DNA of 64,000 nucleotides from JAYOEY01 sp038116945 (GTDB lineage: Bacteria > Pseudomonadota > Alphaproteobacteria > MPNO01 > UBA2964), in assembly GCA_038116945.1 (NCBI GenBank), contig JAYOEY010000001.1:186001-250000 (forward strand). The letters run 5' to 3'. The notes beneath the pieces are model-generated. The model saw only the letters and a program-made list of their open reading frames with translations, ran no database searches and was not told the DNA's origin. This document shows, in pieces, positions 1-9,317 of the stretch (position 1 is its first letter; every line of letters starts with the position of its first letter). Both the position numbers and the translations under genes were made by a program.

Positions 1-357
1 CGTGGCAAGCATAAACCCACCTTCACGCCCCATATCGATTGCGGCGACAACATCATCGTTGTGAATTGCGAAAAGGTTCAACTTACCGGTCGCAAGAGAA
101 CCGACAAGGTGTACTACCGCCATACCGGCTACCCGGGCGGCATCAAGAGCCGGATCGCCGGCGAAGTGCTGGAATCGGCCCATCCGGAACGGGTGATCGA
201 GAAGGCCGTGGAGCGCATGCTGCCGAAGGGACCCTTGGGCAGGAAGCAGTTCCGGAAGCTGAAGATCTACTCCGGCCCGGAACACCCGCATGAGGCCCAG
301 TCGCCTGAGGTTCTCGACCTCGCGTCCATGAATTCCAAGAATGCAAGGAGCGCCTGA
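1..357 (+). CDS. rplM: 50S ribosomal protein L13, 5' end missing
   Basis: The last 118 residues of large-subunit protein L13 are read from the first base of the window; the start codon lies upstream. Recognisable L13 features include the GDNIIVVNCEKVQLTGRK segment, the YYRHTGYPGG motif and the RMLPKGPLGRKQ segment. The C-terminus carries a short extension after YSGPEHPHEAQ. The stop TGA is followed two bases later by rpsI, the conserved rplM-rpsI operon arrangement, so the two should be co-transcribed and translationally coupled. Partial only because of the window edge. Confidence 0.97.
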   Translation, partial: RGKHKPTFTPHIDCGDNIIVVNCEKVQLTGRKRTDKVYYRHTGYPGGIKSRIAGEVLESAHPERVIEKAVERMLPKGPLGRKQFRKLKIYSGPEHPHEAQSPEVLDLASMNSKNARSA

Positions 358-359
358 AC

Positions 360-863
360 ATGGCTGAAGTACCCGGCGCAACGCTGGCAGATGTAATGCC
401 CGACGCAGCCGCCGACGCGGCGGTTCCGCCCACCGAAGTCGAGACCGCACCGGTCTACGAAAAGAAAGTCGACGAATTCGGCCGTTCCTATGCGACCGGC
501 AAGCGCAAGGATGCGGTTGCCCGGGTGTGGGTGAAGCCGGGAACCGGTCAGATTCAGGTCAATGGCCGGGCCGGAGACGTATATTTCGCGCGTCCGACGC
601 TGCAGATGATCATTCGCCAGCCGTTCGACGTGATCGAGCGGAAATCGGAATACGATGTCGTCTGCACGGTGAAGGGCGGCGGGCTCTCGGGACAGGCGGG
701 CGCGGTTCGTCACGGGATTTCGAAGGCGCTGACCCTTCAGGATCCCGACCTGCGAAGCATTTTGAAGAAGGGCGGTTTCCTGACGCGGGACTCGCGAACG
801 GTCGAACGGAAGAAGTACGGCAAGCCCAAGGCGCGACGTTCCTTCCAGTTCTCCAAACGTTAG
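360..863 (+). CDS. rpsI: 30S ribosomal protein S9
   Basis: Small-subunit protein S9 (167 residues), whose basic C-terminal tail reaches the decoding centre. The C-terminal 130 residues are typical S9: YATGKRKDAVARVWVKPG, then GGGLSGQAGAVRHGISKAL, ending in the basic KKYGKPKARRSFQFSKR tail. The first 35-40 residues are an acidic, alanine-rich extension of the kind seen in alphaproteobacterial S9 proteins. The ATG is two bases after the rplM stop. A strong intrinsic terminator follows, closing the operon. Confidence 0.97.
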   Translation: MAEVPGATLADVMPDAAADAAVPPTEVETAPVYEKKVDEFGRSYATGKRKDAVARVWVKPGTGQIQVNGRAGDVYFARPTLQMIIRQPFDVIERKSEYDVVCTVKGGGLSGQAGAVRHGISKALTLQDPDLRSILKKGGFLTRDSRTVERKKYGKPKARRSFQFSKR

Positions 864-885
864 GGATTGCCGACACAGGCATGTG

Positions 886-915
886 AAAAGGGCGTCCCGC
901 GGGGCGCCCTTTTTG
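886..915 (+). terminator. Rho-independent terminator of rplM-rpsI
   Basis: A GC-rich hairpin with arms AAAAGGGCG and CGCCCTTTT separated by a short loop runs directly into a T tract. It begins 22 bases after the rpsI stop. The A-run before and T-run after the stem could allow it to work in both directions, but the next gene (argC) is on the same strand, so its main role is to end the ribosomal protein transcript. Confidence 0.85.
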
Positions 916-960
916 TTCGGGCCGCCGCCGGGCGAAAGATGGAATACAGAGGGTTGAACA

Positions 961-1911
961 ATGGCCCATGCAGTTTTTATCGATGGCGAAGAGGGGACGA
1001 CGGGGCTTCAGATTCGCGAACGGCTCGAAGGTCGTCCGGAACTGGAACTCATTCATCTGACGGACGAGAAGCGCAAGGACATTGCGGCGCGACGGGAAGC
1101 CCTGAATGCTGCCGAGATAGCCATCCTGTGTCTTCCCGACGATGCCGCGCGCGAAGCCGTTGCCCTGATCGACAACCCGGCCACCCGGGTCATCGACGCC
1201 TCGACGGCGCACCGGGTATCGGATGGCTGGGTCTACGGCTTTCCCGAAATGGTCAGGGAACATTCGGCCGCCGTTGCGTCAGCCTCCAGGGTGACGAATC
1301 CCGGCTGTTATCCGACCGGGGCGATCGGGCTTTTGCGTCCGCTGGTCTCGGAGGGGATCGTGCCTGCCGGTCATCCGATCGTCGTCAACGCGGTTTCGGG
1401 ATATTCGGGCGGCGGAAAATCGCTGATCGCGAAAATGGAGAACCCCGATGCGGAAGGGGGGATCGGCAGCGCGTATTTCGTTTACGGGCTTGGGCTGGAA
1501 CACAAGCACGTTCCGGAGATGGCGCTGCATGCGGGGCTCGATCATCGACCGTTTTTCGTGCCGAGCGTGGGACGTTTCCGTCAGGGCATGATCGTGGAAG
1601 TGCCGCTTGAACTCAGGTCCTTGCCCGGTAACCCGTCGATCGCGACCATCCGGACGGTTCTTGAGACATGGTACGAAGGATGCCGCTTCGTTACGGTGGC
1701 AAATGAAGCGGACACCGCGGCCAGGGTCGGGTTGCTGGATCCGGAGGAACTCAACGACACGAATCATCTGCGTCTGTTTGTGTTCGGCAACGGTCGGCGC
1801 GGGCAGGTTCTGCTGGCGGCGCAACTCGACAATCTGGGCAAGGGCGCGTCGGGACAGGCGGTGCAGAATCTGAACATTATGCTCGGGCTCGATGAGGCGG
1901 CGGGGCTGTAG
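961..1911 (+). CDS. argC: N-acetyl-gamma-glutamyl-phosphate reductase, short type 2 form
   Basis: Reduces N-acetylglutamyl phosphate to the semialdehyde with NADPH, the third step of arginine synthesis, in the cytoplasm. The 316-residue length and the N-terminus MAHAVFIDGEEGTTGLQI mark the short type 2 family rather than the 340-residue E. coli form. The catalytic cysteine is Cys116 in NPGCYPTG, and the NADP-binding loop is the glycine-rich stretch at residues 9-15. It sits 97 bases behind the rpsI terminator, as in many alphaproteobacteria, so it needs its own promoter or read-through. Confidence 0.95.
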   Translation: MAHAVFIDGEEGTTGLQIRERLEGRPELELIHLTDEKRKDIAARREALNAAEIAILCLPDDAAREAVALIDNPATRVIDASTAHRVSDGWVYGFPEMVREHSAAVASASRVTNPGCYPTGAIGLLRPLVSEGIVPAGHPIVVNAVSGYSGGGKSLIAKMENPDAEGGIGSAYFVYGLGLEHKHVPEMALHAGLDHRPFFVPSVGRFRQGMIVEVPLELRSLPGNPSIATIRTVLETWYEGCRFVTVANEADTAARVGLLDPEELNDTNHLRLFVFGNGRRGQVLLAAQLDNLGKGASGQAVQNLNIMLGLDEAAGL

Positions 1912-2064
1912 AAACCAGACGGGAAAACGCATCCGGCCGCCGTTGGTCAGGCTGGTTGAATGTTTAACGGTCGATCCCGTATCATCCGGTCGCCTTTGAA
2001 TTTGCCGGGGCAGACTGTTTACGGGACGGCGAGGGCCGCATTTTCGCGAGCACAGGAGCGTAAA

Positions 2065-3168
2065 ATGGTTGAGGCAAGATATCGGGAACGCCGCGCTGGA
2101 TGGCGCGGACGCACGGCGATTTATCTCATTCTGGGAACGTCGATGGTCCTGGGGGGGTGCTCCTATACGCCTGACTGGGCCAATCCAGTCGAATGGTATC
2201 GCGGCACGCGAGACTGGATCGCCGGCGACAAGTCCGACAAGCAGAAACAGCCGGCGCAGGCGGCCAAGCCCGTGCCCGGAGGCGACAAGGCGTTTCCGAA
2301 GCTGTCGTCGGTGCCCGATCGGCCGGCAGCGCCGTCCGAGGCGGAAAGAAAGGCTATGGCGAGTTCGCTCGCGGCGGATCGAAATGCCGCGCGCTATACG
2401 GATCAGCAGATACGTCTCCAGTCGGAGTCGGTAACCCGGCCGGATGCCGCGAGGCCGGCACAGCAGGTTACGACAGTGCAACCCGATTCTCCCCGGGCGC
2501 CGCAAGTCGCGGCTGTGCCCTCGGTTCCGGTAGCGTCGAGTTCGATTCCGGCTGCGCCTCCTCCTCCGGCGGCGATTCCAAACCCGACGGGCCCCGGGGG
2601 CGACGTTTCCCCGGTTAGTCGGCCTCCGCAGCCAATGCCCGCGCAAACCATGCCCGCGCAATCGATGCCCGCGTTGCAGCCGCCGGCGCCTTCGCCGAGA
2701 TTCCAGGAAGGCCAGTTCGTGAACGCCGAACGATTTTCCACCCGATTTCCGGCCGGCTTCGGCAACCGGCAGGAACCGGTGACGTCCAACTCGAGCGTTC
2801 AGGTTGCCGCTTCCGGCGCGCCGGCGGCAACGATTTACTTTGCGTCAGGCTCTTCCCGGGTCGCAGCCGACAGCATGGGAGAAATCCGCAGGGTGGCCCA
2901 AATTCTTAAACGCAGCGGCGGTCGGGCGGTTGTCGTGGGGCATGCCAGCAGCCGAACCAAAAATCTTGATCCCCTGCGCCATCAGATGGCCAATTTCAGG
3001 ATTTCCTATGACCGGGCGCAGGCTGTCGCTCGGGCGTTGACCCGTCAGGGCGTGAGCAGCGGGGCGATCGAGGTCAGCGCGGTTTCGGATTCGCAGCCGG
3101 TGTTTTTTGAGGTGATGCCTGCGGGCGAAGCCGGAAACAGGCGGGTCGAGATAATTCTGACCAACTAG
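2065..3168 (+). CDS. OmpA-family outer-membrane lipoprotein
   Basis: A 367-residue exported protein. Starting at the ATG at 2065, behind the Shine-Dalgarno CAGGAGCG, gives a signal peptide ending in the lipobox LGGC, so Cys32 would be lipidated; an upstream in-frame ATG at 1960 would bury this signal and is less likely. The middle (about residues 80-230) is proline- and alanine-rich, probably a flexible linker. The last 110 residues look like an OmpA peptidoglycan-binding domain: YFASGSSRV at its start and NRRVEIIL at the end. Probable role: tethering outer membrane to peptidoglycan. I cannot assign it to Pal or another named protein. Confidence 0.75.
   Translation: MVEARYRERRAGWRGRTAIYLILGTSMVLGGCSYTPDWANPVEWYRGTRDWIAGDKSDKQKQPAQAAKPVPGGDKAFPKLSSVPDRPAAPSEAERKAMASSLAADRNAARYTDQQIRLQSESVTRPDAARPAQQVTTVQPDSPRAPQVAAVPSVPVASSSIPAAPPPPAAIPNPTGPGGDVSPVSRPPQPMPAQTMPAQSMPALQPPAPSPRFQEGQFVNAERFSTRFPAGFGNRQEPVTSNSSVQVAASGAPAATIYFASGSSRVAADSMGEIRRVAQILKRSGGRAVVVGHASSRTKNLDPLRHQMANFRISYDRAQAVARALTRQGVSSGAIEVSAVSDSQPVFFEVMPAGEAGNRRVEIILTN
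2635..2679 (+). repeat. Three tandem 15-base repeats inside the lipoprotein gene
   Basis: Three direct copies of a 15-base unit starting ATGCCCGCG encode the successive peptides MPAQT, MPAQS and MPALQ in the proline-rich linker of the OmpA-like lipoprotein. The first two copies are nearly identical and the third has diverged at its end. Because the unit is a multiple of three, copy-number change would lengthen or shorten the linker without breaking the frame. Confidence 0.7.
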
Positions 3169-3251
3169 AGAGCACCGGCGGGCCCGGGTTCGTAACGGAA
3201 AACTAAACTGGATTGGACGCCATCAAACGTCCGACCTTGAAAGCACGAGCA

Positions 3252-4472
3252 ATGGATCAGGAATTTCACAGGATCAAACGCCTGCCACCCTATGTATTCG
3301 CCGAAGTAAACGAGATGAAGGCGCGCGCCCGTGCGGCGGGCGAGGACGTCATCGATTTCGGCATGGGCAATCCGGATCAGCCTACGCCGCAGCATGTCGT
3401 CGACAAGCTTGTCGAGGCGGTTCAGAATCCGCGGACGCACCGTTACTCCGTGTCGAGGGGTATCCCGGGCCTCCGACGCGCCAATGCTGCCTATTACGCA
3501 CGCCGTTTCGGAGTCGATGTCGATCCGGAAACGGAAACGATCGTGACGCTGGGCTCGAAAGAGGGCTTTGCCAATCTCGCCATGGCGATCACGAGTCCGG
3601 GCGACATCGTGCTCGTGCCGAATCCCAGCTACCCGATCCACGCCTACGGATTCATCATCGCCGGCGGCGGTTTACGCCACATGCCTGTGGGACCCAATAT
3701 CGATCTGTTGGGAGAACTGGAGCGGGCGGTAAAACATTGCGTTCCGCCACCGCTTGCACTCGTGCTGAATTTCCCGTCGAACCCGACGGCGCAGGTGGTC
3801 AATCTCGAGTTCTACGAGAAAGTGGTGGCTTTCTGCCGCGAACATCAGATCTACATCCTTTCCGATCTTGCCTACGCCGAGATTTTTTTCGATGACGAGC
3901 CGCCGCCGTCGATACTTCAGATCCCGGGGGCGAAGGATATCGCGGTCGAGTTCACGTCGATGAGCAAGACCTATTCGATGCCGGGTTGGCGTATGGGGTT
4001 TGCGACAGGGAATAAATCCCTGATCGCGGCGCTTGCCCGGATCAAGTCCTACCTGGATTACGGAGCATTTACGCCGATCCAGGTCGCCGCCACGGCAGCG
4101 CTCAACGGACCGCAGGACGTCATTGACGACGTGCGGGCTCTTTACCGTCGCCGCCGCGATGTTCTCGTGGAAAGCTTCAGCCGCGCCGGGTGGGATGTTC
4201 CGCCGCCCAGCGCGACGATGTTTGCCTGGGCGCCGATCCCCGAGCCGTTTCGCGAGTTGGGGTCTCTGGAGTTTTCCAAGCTGCTTCTGGAGGAAGCGCA
4301 GATCGCTGTCTCGCCCGGTATCGGGTTCGGCGAATATGGCGAAGGCTATGTCCGGATAGCCTTGGTAGAAAACCGCCAGCGCATTCAACAGGCGGCGCGC
4401 AACATCCGCAGGTTTATGTCGGATGTCGGCGGCGTCATGGAACGGGCGGAAAAAAGGGCCGTGGTTTCTTGA
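3252..4472 (+). CDS. AlaC-like class I/II aminotransferase
   Basis: A 406-residue PLP-dependent aminotransferase very close in sequence to E. coli AlaC: RIKRLPPYVF, DFGMGNPD, THRYSVSRGIPGLR, VPNPSYPIHAYG and FPSNPTAQ are all recognisable. The PLP lysine is Lys239 in SMSKTYSMPGW and the ring-contacting aspartate is Asp205. Members are often named alanine or LL-diaminopimelate aminotransferase; the AlaC similarity favours glutamate-pyruvate transamination, but substrate cannot be fixed from sequence. The ATG at 3252 matches the family N-terminus; a TTG at 3213 is an in-frame alternative. The stop overlaps the hom start (TTGA), suggesting translational coupling. Confidence 0.85.
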   Translation: MDQEFHRIKRLPPYVFAEVNEMKARARAAGEDVIDFGMGNPDQPTPQHVVDKLVEAVQNPRTHRYSVSRGIPGLRRANAAYYARRFGVDVDPETETIVTLGSKEGFANLAMAITSPGDIVLVPNPSYPIHAYGFIIAGGGLRHMPVGPNIDLLGELERAVKHCVPPPLALVLNFPSNPTAQVVNLEFYEKVVAFCREHQIYILSDLAYAEIFFDDEPPPSILQIPGAKDIAVEFTSMSKTYSMPGWRMGFATGNKSLIAALARIKSYLDYGAFTPIQVAATAALNGPQDVIDDVRALYRRRRDVLVESFSRAGWDVPPPSATMFAWAPIPEPFRELGSLEFSKLLLEEAQIAVSPGIGFGEYGEGYVRIALVENRQRIQQAARNIRRFMSDVGGVMERAEKRAVVS

Positions 4473-5767
4473 GCGATGTCATACGGATCGCCGTTGCCGG
4501 GCTTGGAACCGTCGGGACCGGCGTTCTACGGCTGATCGAGAAGAACGGGGCCCTGCTTGCGCGGCGATGCGGCCGACGGGTTGCGGTGACGGCCGTTTCG
4601 GCGCGTGACCGAAGCCGGGACCGCGGCGTTTCGCTCAACGGGATACGCTGGTTTGACGATCCCGCGACGATGGCGGCTGCGGACGATATCGATGTCGTCG
4701 TCGAATTGATCGGCGGTGCCGACGGCGCCGCCAAAGGCGTCTGCGAAACGGCCATCGCGCATGGCAGGCCGGTCGTTACGGCGAACAAGGCGCTGATCGC
4801 CCATCATGGAGTCGCAATCGCAGCGGCCGCGGAAGCGGCGGGGGTGCAGGTCGGGTACGAGGCCGCTGTGGCCGGCGGCATTCCCATAATCAAGGCGCTG
4901 CGCGAAGGGTTGGCCGGCAATTCGATCACGGGGCTTTGCGGGATCCTGAACGGTACCTGCAACTTCATCCTGACGGAGATGCGCGAGACGGGGCGGGAGT
5001 TCGAAGATGTGCTCAGGGATGCCCAGCGTCTGGGGTATGCCGAGGCGGATCCCGGTTTCGATGTCGATGGTGTAGATGCCGCGCACAAGCTTTCGATCCT
5101 TGCCTCCGTGGCATTCGGCGGCCGGATCGATTTCGACAATGTATATACGGAAGGCATTCGCCAGATTTCGGCCCTCGACATCGAGTTTGCGGAGACCCTG
5201 GGTTACCGGATCAAGCTTCTCGGCATCGCGCGCCGGCGCAACGGCGGAATCGAGAAGCGGGTCCACCCTTGCATGGTCAGGCTGGAATCGCCTGTCGCCC
5301 ATGTGGAAGGCGTCACGAATGCTGTCGTCGTCAACGGCGACTTTGTGGGGCAGACCGTGTATGAAGGGCCCGGCGCCGGAGAGGGGCCGACGGCGTCGGC
5401 AGTGATGTCCGATGTCATCGATATTGCACGCAGCGCGCAAATGCCGGTCTTCGGCGTGCCCGTGGCGGAACTCGTCGAGAACGCACCGGTTCCCATGGAC
5501 CGGCATGTCGGCTCCTATTACATTCGGCTGATGGTGGTCGACCTGCCGGGAGTTTTCGCCGATGTCGCGGCAATTCTGCGCGACGAGGCGGTTTCGATGG
5601 AGCAGATACTCCAGCGGACGCGATCACCGGGCGAGGCGGTTCCCGTCGTGATGACGACCCATGATGTCGAGGAAGCATCGATGATGAGGGCGCTTGAGAA
5701 ATTCGCGGCGCTGGAGACAGTGACCGAGACGCCGCACGTGATCAGAATAGAGACATTCGACGATTAA
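4469..5767 (+). CDS. hom: Homoserine dehydrogenase with ACT domain
   Basis: Reduces aspartate semialdehyde to homoserine, the branch to threonine and methionine. The 432-residue product has the Rossmann motif GLGTVGTG at its start, the dehydrogenase core with GVQVGYEAAVAGGIP and GILNGTCNFILTEM, and a C-terminal ACT domain (about residue 350 onward, YYIRLMVVDLPGVFADV), which usually mediates threonine feedback. The start is a TTG overlapping the preceding stop by two bases; no in-frame ATG gives a sensible N-terminus. Order with the aminotransferase, glpX and recJ is common in Rhodospirillales. Confidence 0.95.
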   Translation: MSDVIRIAVAGLGTVGTGVLRLIEKNGALLARRCGRRVAVTAVSARDRSRDRGVSLNGIRWFDDPATMAAADDIDVVVELIGGADGAAKGVCETAIAHGRPVVTANKALIAHHGVAIAAAAEAAGVQVGYEAAVAGGIPIIKALREGLAGNSITGLCGILNGTCNFILTEMRETGREFEDVLRDAQRLGYAEADPGFDVDGVDAAHKLSILASVAFGGRIDFDNVYTEGIRQISALDIEFAETLGYRIKLLGIARRRNGGIEKRVHPCMVRLESPVAHVEGVTNAVVVNGDFVGQTVYEGPGAGEGPTASAVMSDVIDIARSAQMPVFGVPVAELVENAPVPMDRHVGSYYIRLMVVDLPGVFADVAAILRDEAVSMEQILQRTRSPGEAVPVVMTTHDVEEASMMRALEKFAALETVTETPHVIRIETFDD

Positions 5768-5807
5768 TCGTTCGACAATCAAACAGGACGTCAGGAGGAA
5801 GACAAAG

Positions 5808-6806
5808 ATGGCGGATATCGAATCGCCCGAAAAAATGGATCGTAATCTTGCGCTGGAGGTCGTGCGGGTGACGGAAGCGGCGGCGCTCGCGGCGTCACGC
5901 CTGATGGGACGCGGTGATGAGCGCAGGGCGGATGCGGTCGCCGTGGACGCGATGAGAAACGCCCTCAACAGCATGGATATCGACGGGACGGTCGTGATCG
6001 GCGAGGGAGAACGCGACGAAGCGCCGATGCTTTATATCGGGGAGGAAGTCGGCACCGGGAACGGTCCCAAGATCGATATCGCGCTGGATCCGCTCGAAGG
6101 AACGACGATCACCGCGAAGGGGCTGTCCAACGCGCTTGCCGTCATTTCCATGGCGGAGGAAGGCGGCTTCCTTCATGCGCCGGATGTCTACATGGACAAG
6201 ATTGCAGTGGGCGGCGGATTGCCGGACCATGTCGTCGATCTGGACGAAACGCCCGCGACCAATCTCAAGAACCTCGCAAAGGCCAAGAAAGGCCATGTCG
6301 AGGATCTCGTTGTCTGCATTCTGGATCGTCCCCGCCATGAAGAGCTGATTGCGAAGGTTCGCGAATCCGGGGCGCGGATCATGCTGATTTCGGACGGCGA
6401 CGTCAGCGGAGTCATCGCGACCTCCCAGCCGGAAAGCGGGGTCGATATCTACATGGGGTCCGGGGGATCGCCGGAAGGCGTTCTGGCAGCTTCGGCCCTG
6501 CGGTGCATCGGCGGACAGATGCAGGGACGACTGCTGTTCCGGAATGATGACGAGAGAGCGCGCGCCACCAAATGGGGCATCGAGGATTTCAATCGCAAAT
6601 ACAGCATGCTCGACATGGCGCATGGCGATGTGATGTTTGCTGCGACCGGCGTGACCAACGGATCGATGGTGCGGGGAGTCAGGCGGTTCCCGGGAGGCGC
6701 GCGCACCCATTCGCTGGTCATGCGATCGCGTACGGGCACCGTGCGCTACATCGAGACCGTCCATAATTTCAATGTAAAGACCGGGTTCGACCCCGAGGTG
6801 AATTAG
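5808..6806 (+). CDS. glpX: Class II fructose-1,6-bisphosphatase
   Basis: Hydrolyses fructose 1,6-bisphosphate to fructose 6-phosphate in gluconeogenesis; metal-dependent and unrelated in sequence to the Fbp class. The 332-residue product carries the family signatures VIGEGERDEAPML (residues 64-75) and ALDPLEGTT (92-100), which hold metal and phosphate ligands, plus GSGGSPEGVLAA for phosphate binding. A good Shine-Dalgarno AGGAGG precedes the ATG. It is eight bases from recJ, probably one transcript. Confidence 0.95.
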   Translation: MADIESPEKMDRNLALEVVRVTEAAALAASRLMGRGDERRADAVAVDAMRNALNSMDIDGTVVIGEGERDEAPMLYIGEEVGTGNGPKIDIALDPLEGTTITAKGLSNALAVISMAEEGGFLHAPDVYMDKIAVGGGLPDHVVDLDETPATNLKNLAKAKKGHVEDLVVCILDRPRHEELIAKVRESGARIMLISDGDVSGVIATSQPESGVDIYMGSGGSPEGVLAASALRCIGGQMQGRLLFRNDDERARATKWGIEDFNRKYSMLDMAHGDVMFAATGVTNGSMVRGVRRFPGGARTHSLVMRSRTGTVRYIETVHNFNVKTGFDPEVN

Positions 6807-6814
6807 GACGGCTG

Positions 6815-8602
6815 GTGACGGTCGACGCGGCATTCCTCGGCGTCGAGCGGTCCGTTACGGGCAAGCGTTGGCGTTCCCGTCTGAACGATGATCGTACGGC
6901 GCTTGCGCTGGCTCAGCAGTTCGACCTGCCCGAGATCGTGGCGCGCGTCCTGGCGGCGCGGGGCGTCGGCCCCGACGATGCCGAACTGTTCCTGACCCCG
7001 ACCTTGCGGGCGCTGCTGCCCGACCCGGCACACCTGATCGACATGGACCGTGCGGTCGCCCGTATCGTCGCCGCGATTAATGCCGGCGAGACGATCGGCA
7101 TTCTCGGCGACTACGATGTCGACGGTGCAACATCGTCGGCGCTTCTCATCCGGTTTTTTGCGGCTCTCGGCCGTCAGGCTCCGGTATATATTCCGGATCG
7201 CCAGGCGGAAGGATATGGGCCTAATCTTCCGGCACTGCTGAAGCTGAAGGAAGAGGGATGCTCGCTCGTCGTTACGGTTGATTGCGGCACGACGGCATAC
7301 GATCCGCTGGAGGCGGCGGTCGATTCAGGCCTCGATATCGTCGTCGTCGATCACCATGTGGCGGAAGCACGTCTTCCGGTCGGATGCATCGTGGTCAATC
7401 CCAACCGCGCGGACGAGACGTCGTCCTGCGGCAATCTGGCCGCCGTCGGCGTCTGTTTTCTCCTGATCGTTGCCGTCAACCGGGCCCTGAGGGATGCGTT
7501 CTGGTATGGCGAGGGGCATCCGGAGCCCGATCTTCTGCAACTGCTCGATCTCGTTGCGCTGGGAACGATCTGCGATGTCGTGCCGCTGACCGGCGTGAAC
7601 CGCGCTTTGGTTACTCAGGGACTCAAGGTCCTGGCCCAGCGCGGCAACCATGGAATCGCTGCGCTCGCCGATGTCGCCGGGGTGGATCGCAGGCTTGAAG
7701 CCTATCATGCCGGGTTCGTTCTCGGGCCACGCGTCAATGCAGGCGGGCGCGTCGGCGATTCCGGTCTCGGCGTTCGCTTGCTGACCACGGATGACAGGGC
7801 TGAGGCTAAACATATTGCGGGTCTCCTGAACGATTACAATCGAGAGCGCCAGGAAATCGAGCAGGCGGTGCAGGCGGCGGCGCTGGAGCAGGCCGAGCGG
7901 CAGGCGACCGGAAATCGTCCGTTGATCCTTGTTTCCGGAGAAGGCTGGCACCCCGGAGTGATCGGCATCGTCGCCGGTCGGCTGCGCGAGCGCTTCAATC
8001 GTCCGTGCTGCGTCGTCGCCCTGGAGAACGGCGTCGGAAAGGGGTCGGGCCGCTCGGTTCCCGGCGTATTGCTCGGTCCCGCCGTAATAGCGGCGCATCA
8101 GGCGGGACTTCTCGTCAATGGCGGCGGCCATGCCATGGCGGCGGGGTTCACCGTGGAACGGGAACGCCTGGACGACCTGCGGGACTACCTGGCGGGCCAT
8201 ATCGAACGCCAGCTGGATGGAGAGGCCTTGACGCCGAGCATGGGCATCGACGGCGTGGTCTCACCGGCTGCCGCGACCCCTGACCTCGTGGAGTCTCTTG
8301 AACAGGCGGGCCCGTTCGGGGCCGGAAATTCCCGGCCGCGCTTCGCGGTGCCGCAGGCGCGCATCGTGGATTCCGGCATCGTCGGCTCGGAGCATGTCCG
8401 TTGCGTTCTGACAGGCGCGGATGGCACAGGGCGGTTGAAGGGCATCGCTTTTCGTTCTGCGGATACGCCGCTGGGGCAGACGATCCTGAACGCAAAGGGA
8501 ATTCCCCTGCATATCGCCGGAAGCCTGCGCCTCGACGAATGGCAGGGGAAGAGGAACGCGCAGATATTTATCGACGATGCGGCCCACGTGCAGGCGGAAT
8601 AG
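6815..8602 (+). CDS. recJ: Single-stranded-DNA-specific exonuclease RecJ
   Basis: A 5'-3' single-strand exonuclease acting in recombination and mismatch repair. The 595-residue product has the DHH phosphoesterase motifs in order: GDYDVDGATS (98-107), VDCGTT (155-160) and VVDHH (177-181), then NPNRAD and a DHHA1 motif GGGHAMAAGF near residue 435, followed by the C-terminal OB-fold region. The start is a GTG eight bases after the glpX stop. Length matches the family. Confidence 0.95.
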   Translation: MTVDAAFLGVERSVTGKRWRSRLNDDRTALALAQQFDLPEIVARVLAARGVGPDDAELFLTPTLRALLPDPAHLIDMDRAVARIVAAINAGETIGILGDYDVDGATSSALLIRFFAALGRQAPVYIPDRQAEGYGPNLPALLKLKEEGCSLVVTVDCGTTAYDPLEAAVDSGLDIVVVDHHVAEARLPVGCIVVNPNRADETSSCGNLAAVGVCFLLIVAVNRALRDAFWYGEGHPEPDLLQLLDLVALGTICDVVPLTGVNRALVTQGLKVLAQRGNHGIAALADVAGVDRRLEAYHAGFVLGPRVNAGGRVGDSGLGVRLLTTDDRAEAKHIAGLLNDYNRERQEIEQAVQAAALEQAERQATGNRPLILVSGEGWHPGVIGIVAGRLRERFNRPCCVVALENGVGKGSGRSVPGVLLGPAVIAAHQAGLLVNGGGHAMAAGFTVERERLDDLRDYLAGHIERQLDGEALTPSMGIDGVVSPAAATPDLVESLEQAGPFGAGNSRPRFAVPQARIVDSGIVGSEHVRCVLTGADGTGRLKGIAFRSADTPLGQTILNAKGIPLHIAGSLRLDEWQGKRNAQIFIDDAAHVQAE

Positions 8603-8698
8603 ACCGGTCGAAAAGGTGAAATCGGTCTCGCTGCTGTAAACGCGGCAATGTATTATTCGCGCCGATTGTCAGACCATCGCGGATGCGTGTGTTTTCAT

Positions 8699-9310
8699 AT
8701 GCCGGAGCCTGCAAACACCAGAGAAGCCGAAAAGCGTCGGGATAGGCACTGGTTCGACCGGTTGATCCGGCTGTGCCGGTACAAGCTGGTGATACCGATC
8801 AAGCGAAGTCCGCACCCGCCGGAACATACGGCGCGGGGGGTCATGGTCGGGCTGATGTGGGGGCTGACGCCGAGCGTCGGGGCGCAGATGCTTTTCTGCC
8901 TCATCACCTGGATTGTCGCGAGACGTTTTTTCAAGTGGGATTTCAGCCTGATCGTCTCGCTGGCATGGACCTGGACGACCAATGTCATCACCCTGGTCCC
9001 GGCCTATTACCTCTTCTTCGTTACCGGGCAGATCATGCTCGGGAAGTTTGACGACCTGTCGGGGTATGGCGAGTTCGCCTCCGCCTGGGCCAATGCCGTG
9101 GAGGCGCAACCGGATGCAACATTCCTGGAAAGCGCCTGGTATTACACCGTCCTCTTGTTCAAGGGATGGGGCGTGCCAATGTTGATCGGCTGCATACCCT
9201 GGTCGATTCTCGGCGGCTGGCTGGGATACACCTGGTCGCTGAGATTCACCCGTCGGCATCGTCGCCTCAAGGCGGAAAGACTGCGCGTAGCGACAGAAGA
9301 GAAAGGGTAG
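8699..9310 (+). CDS. DUF2062 membrane protein
   Basis: About 203 residues of uncharacterised DUF2062 family protein. The conserved core runs from PIKRSPHPPEHTARGVMVGLMWGLTP through two or three hydrophobic helices (FCLITWIVARRFF; FSLIVSLAWTWTTNVITLVPAYYLFF; VPMLIGCIPWSILGGWLGYTW), so it is an inner-membrane protein with a basic tail. An ATG at 8648 would add 17 residues; the ATG at 8699 is more family-like but the choice is uncertain. It follows recJ and ends eight bases before the first dioxygenase gene. Confidence 0.75.
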   Translation: MPEPANTREAEKRRDRHWFDRLIRLCRYKLVIPIKRSPHPPEHTARGVMVGLMWGLTPSVGAQMLFCLITWIVARRFFKWDFSLIVSLAWTWTTNVITLVPAYYLFFVTGQIMLGKFDDLSGYGEFASAWANAVEAQPDATFLESAWYYTVLLFKGWGVPMLIGCIPWSILGGWLGYTWSLRFTRRHRRLKAERLRVATEEKG

Positions 9311-9317
9311 GGACGGT

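Noticed and set aside
8602..8699. ATG at 8648 as the start of the DUF2062 gene
   Set aside because: It adds 17 residues with no family similarity and no ribosome site; the ATG at 8699 is preferred, though not proven.
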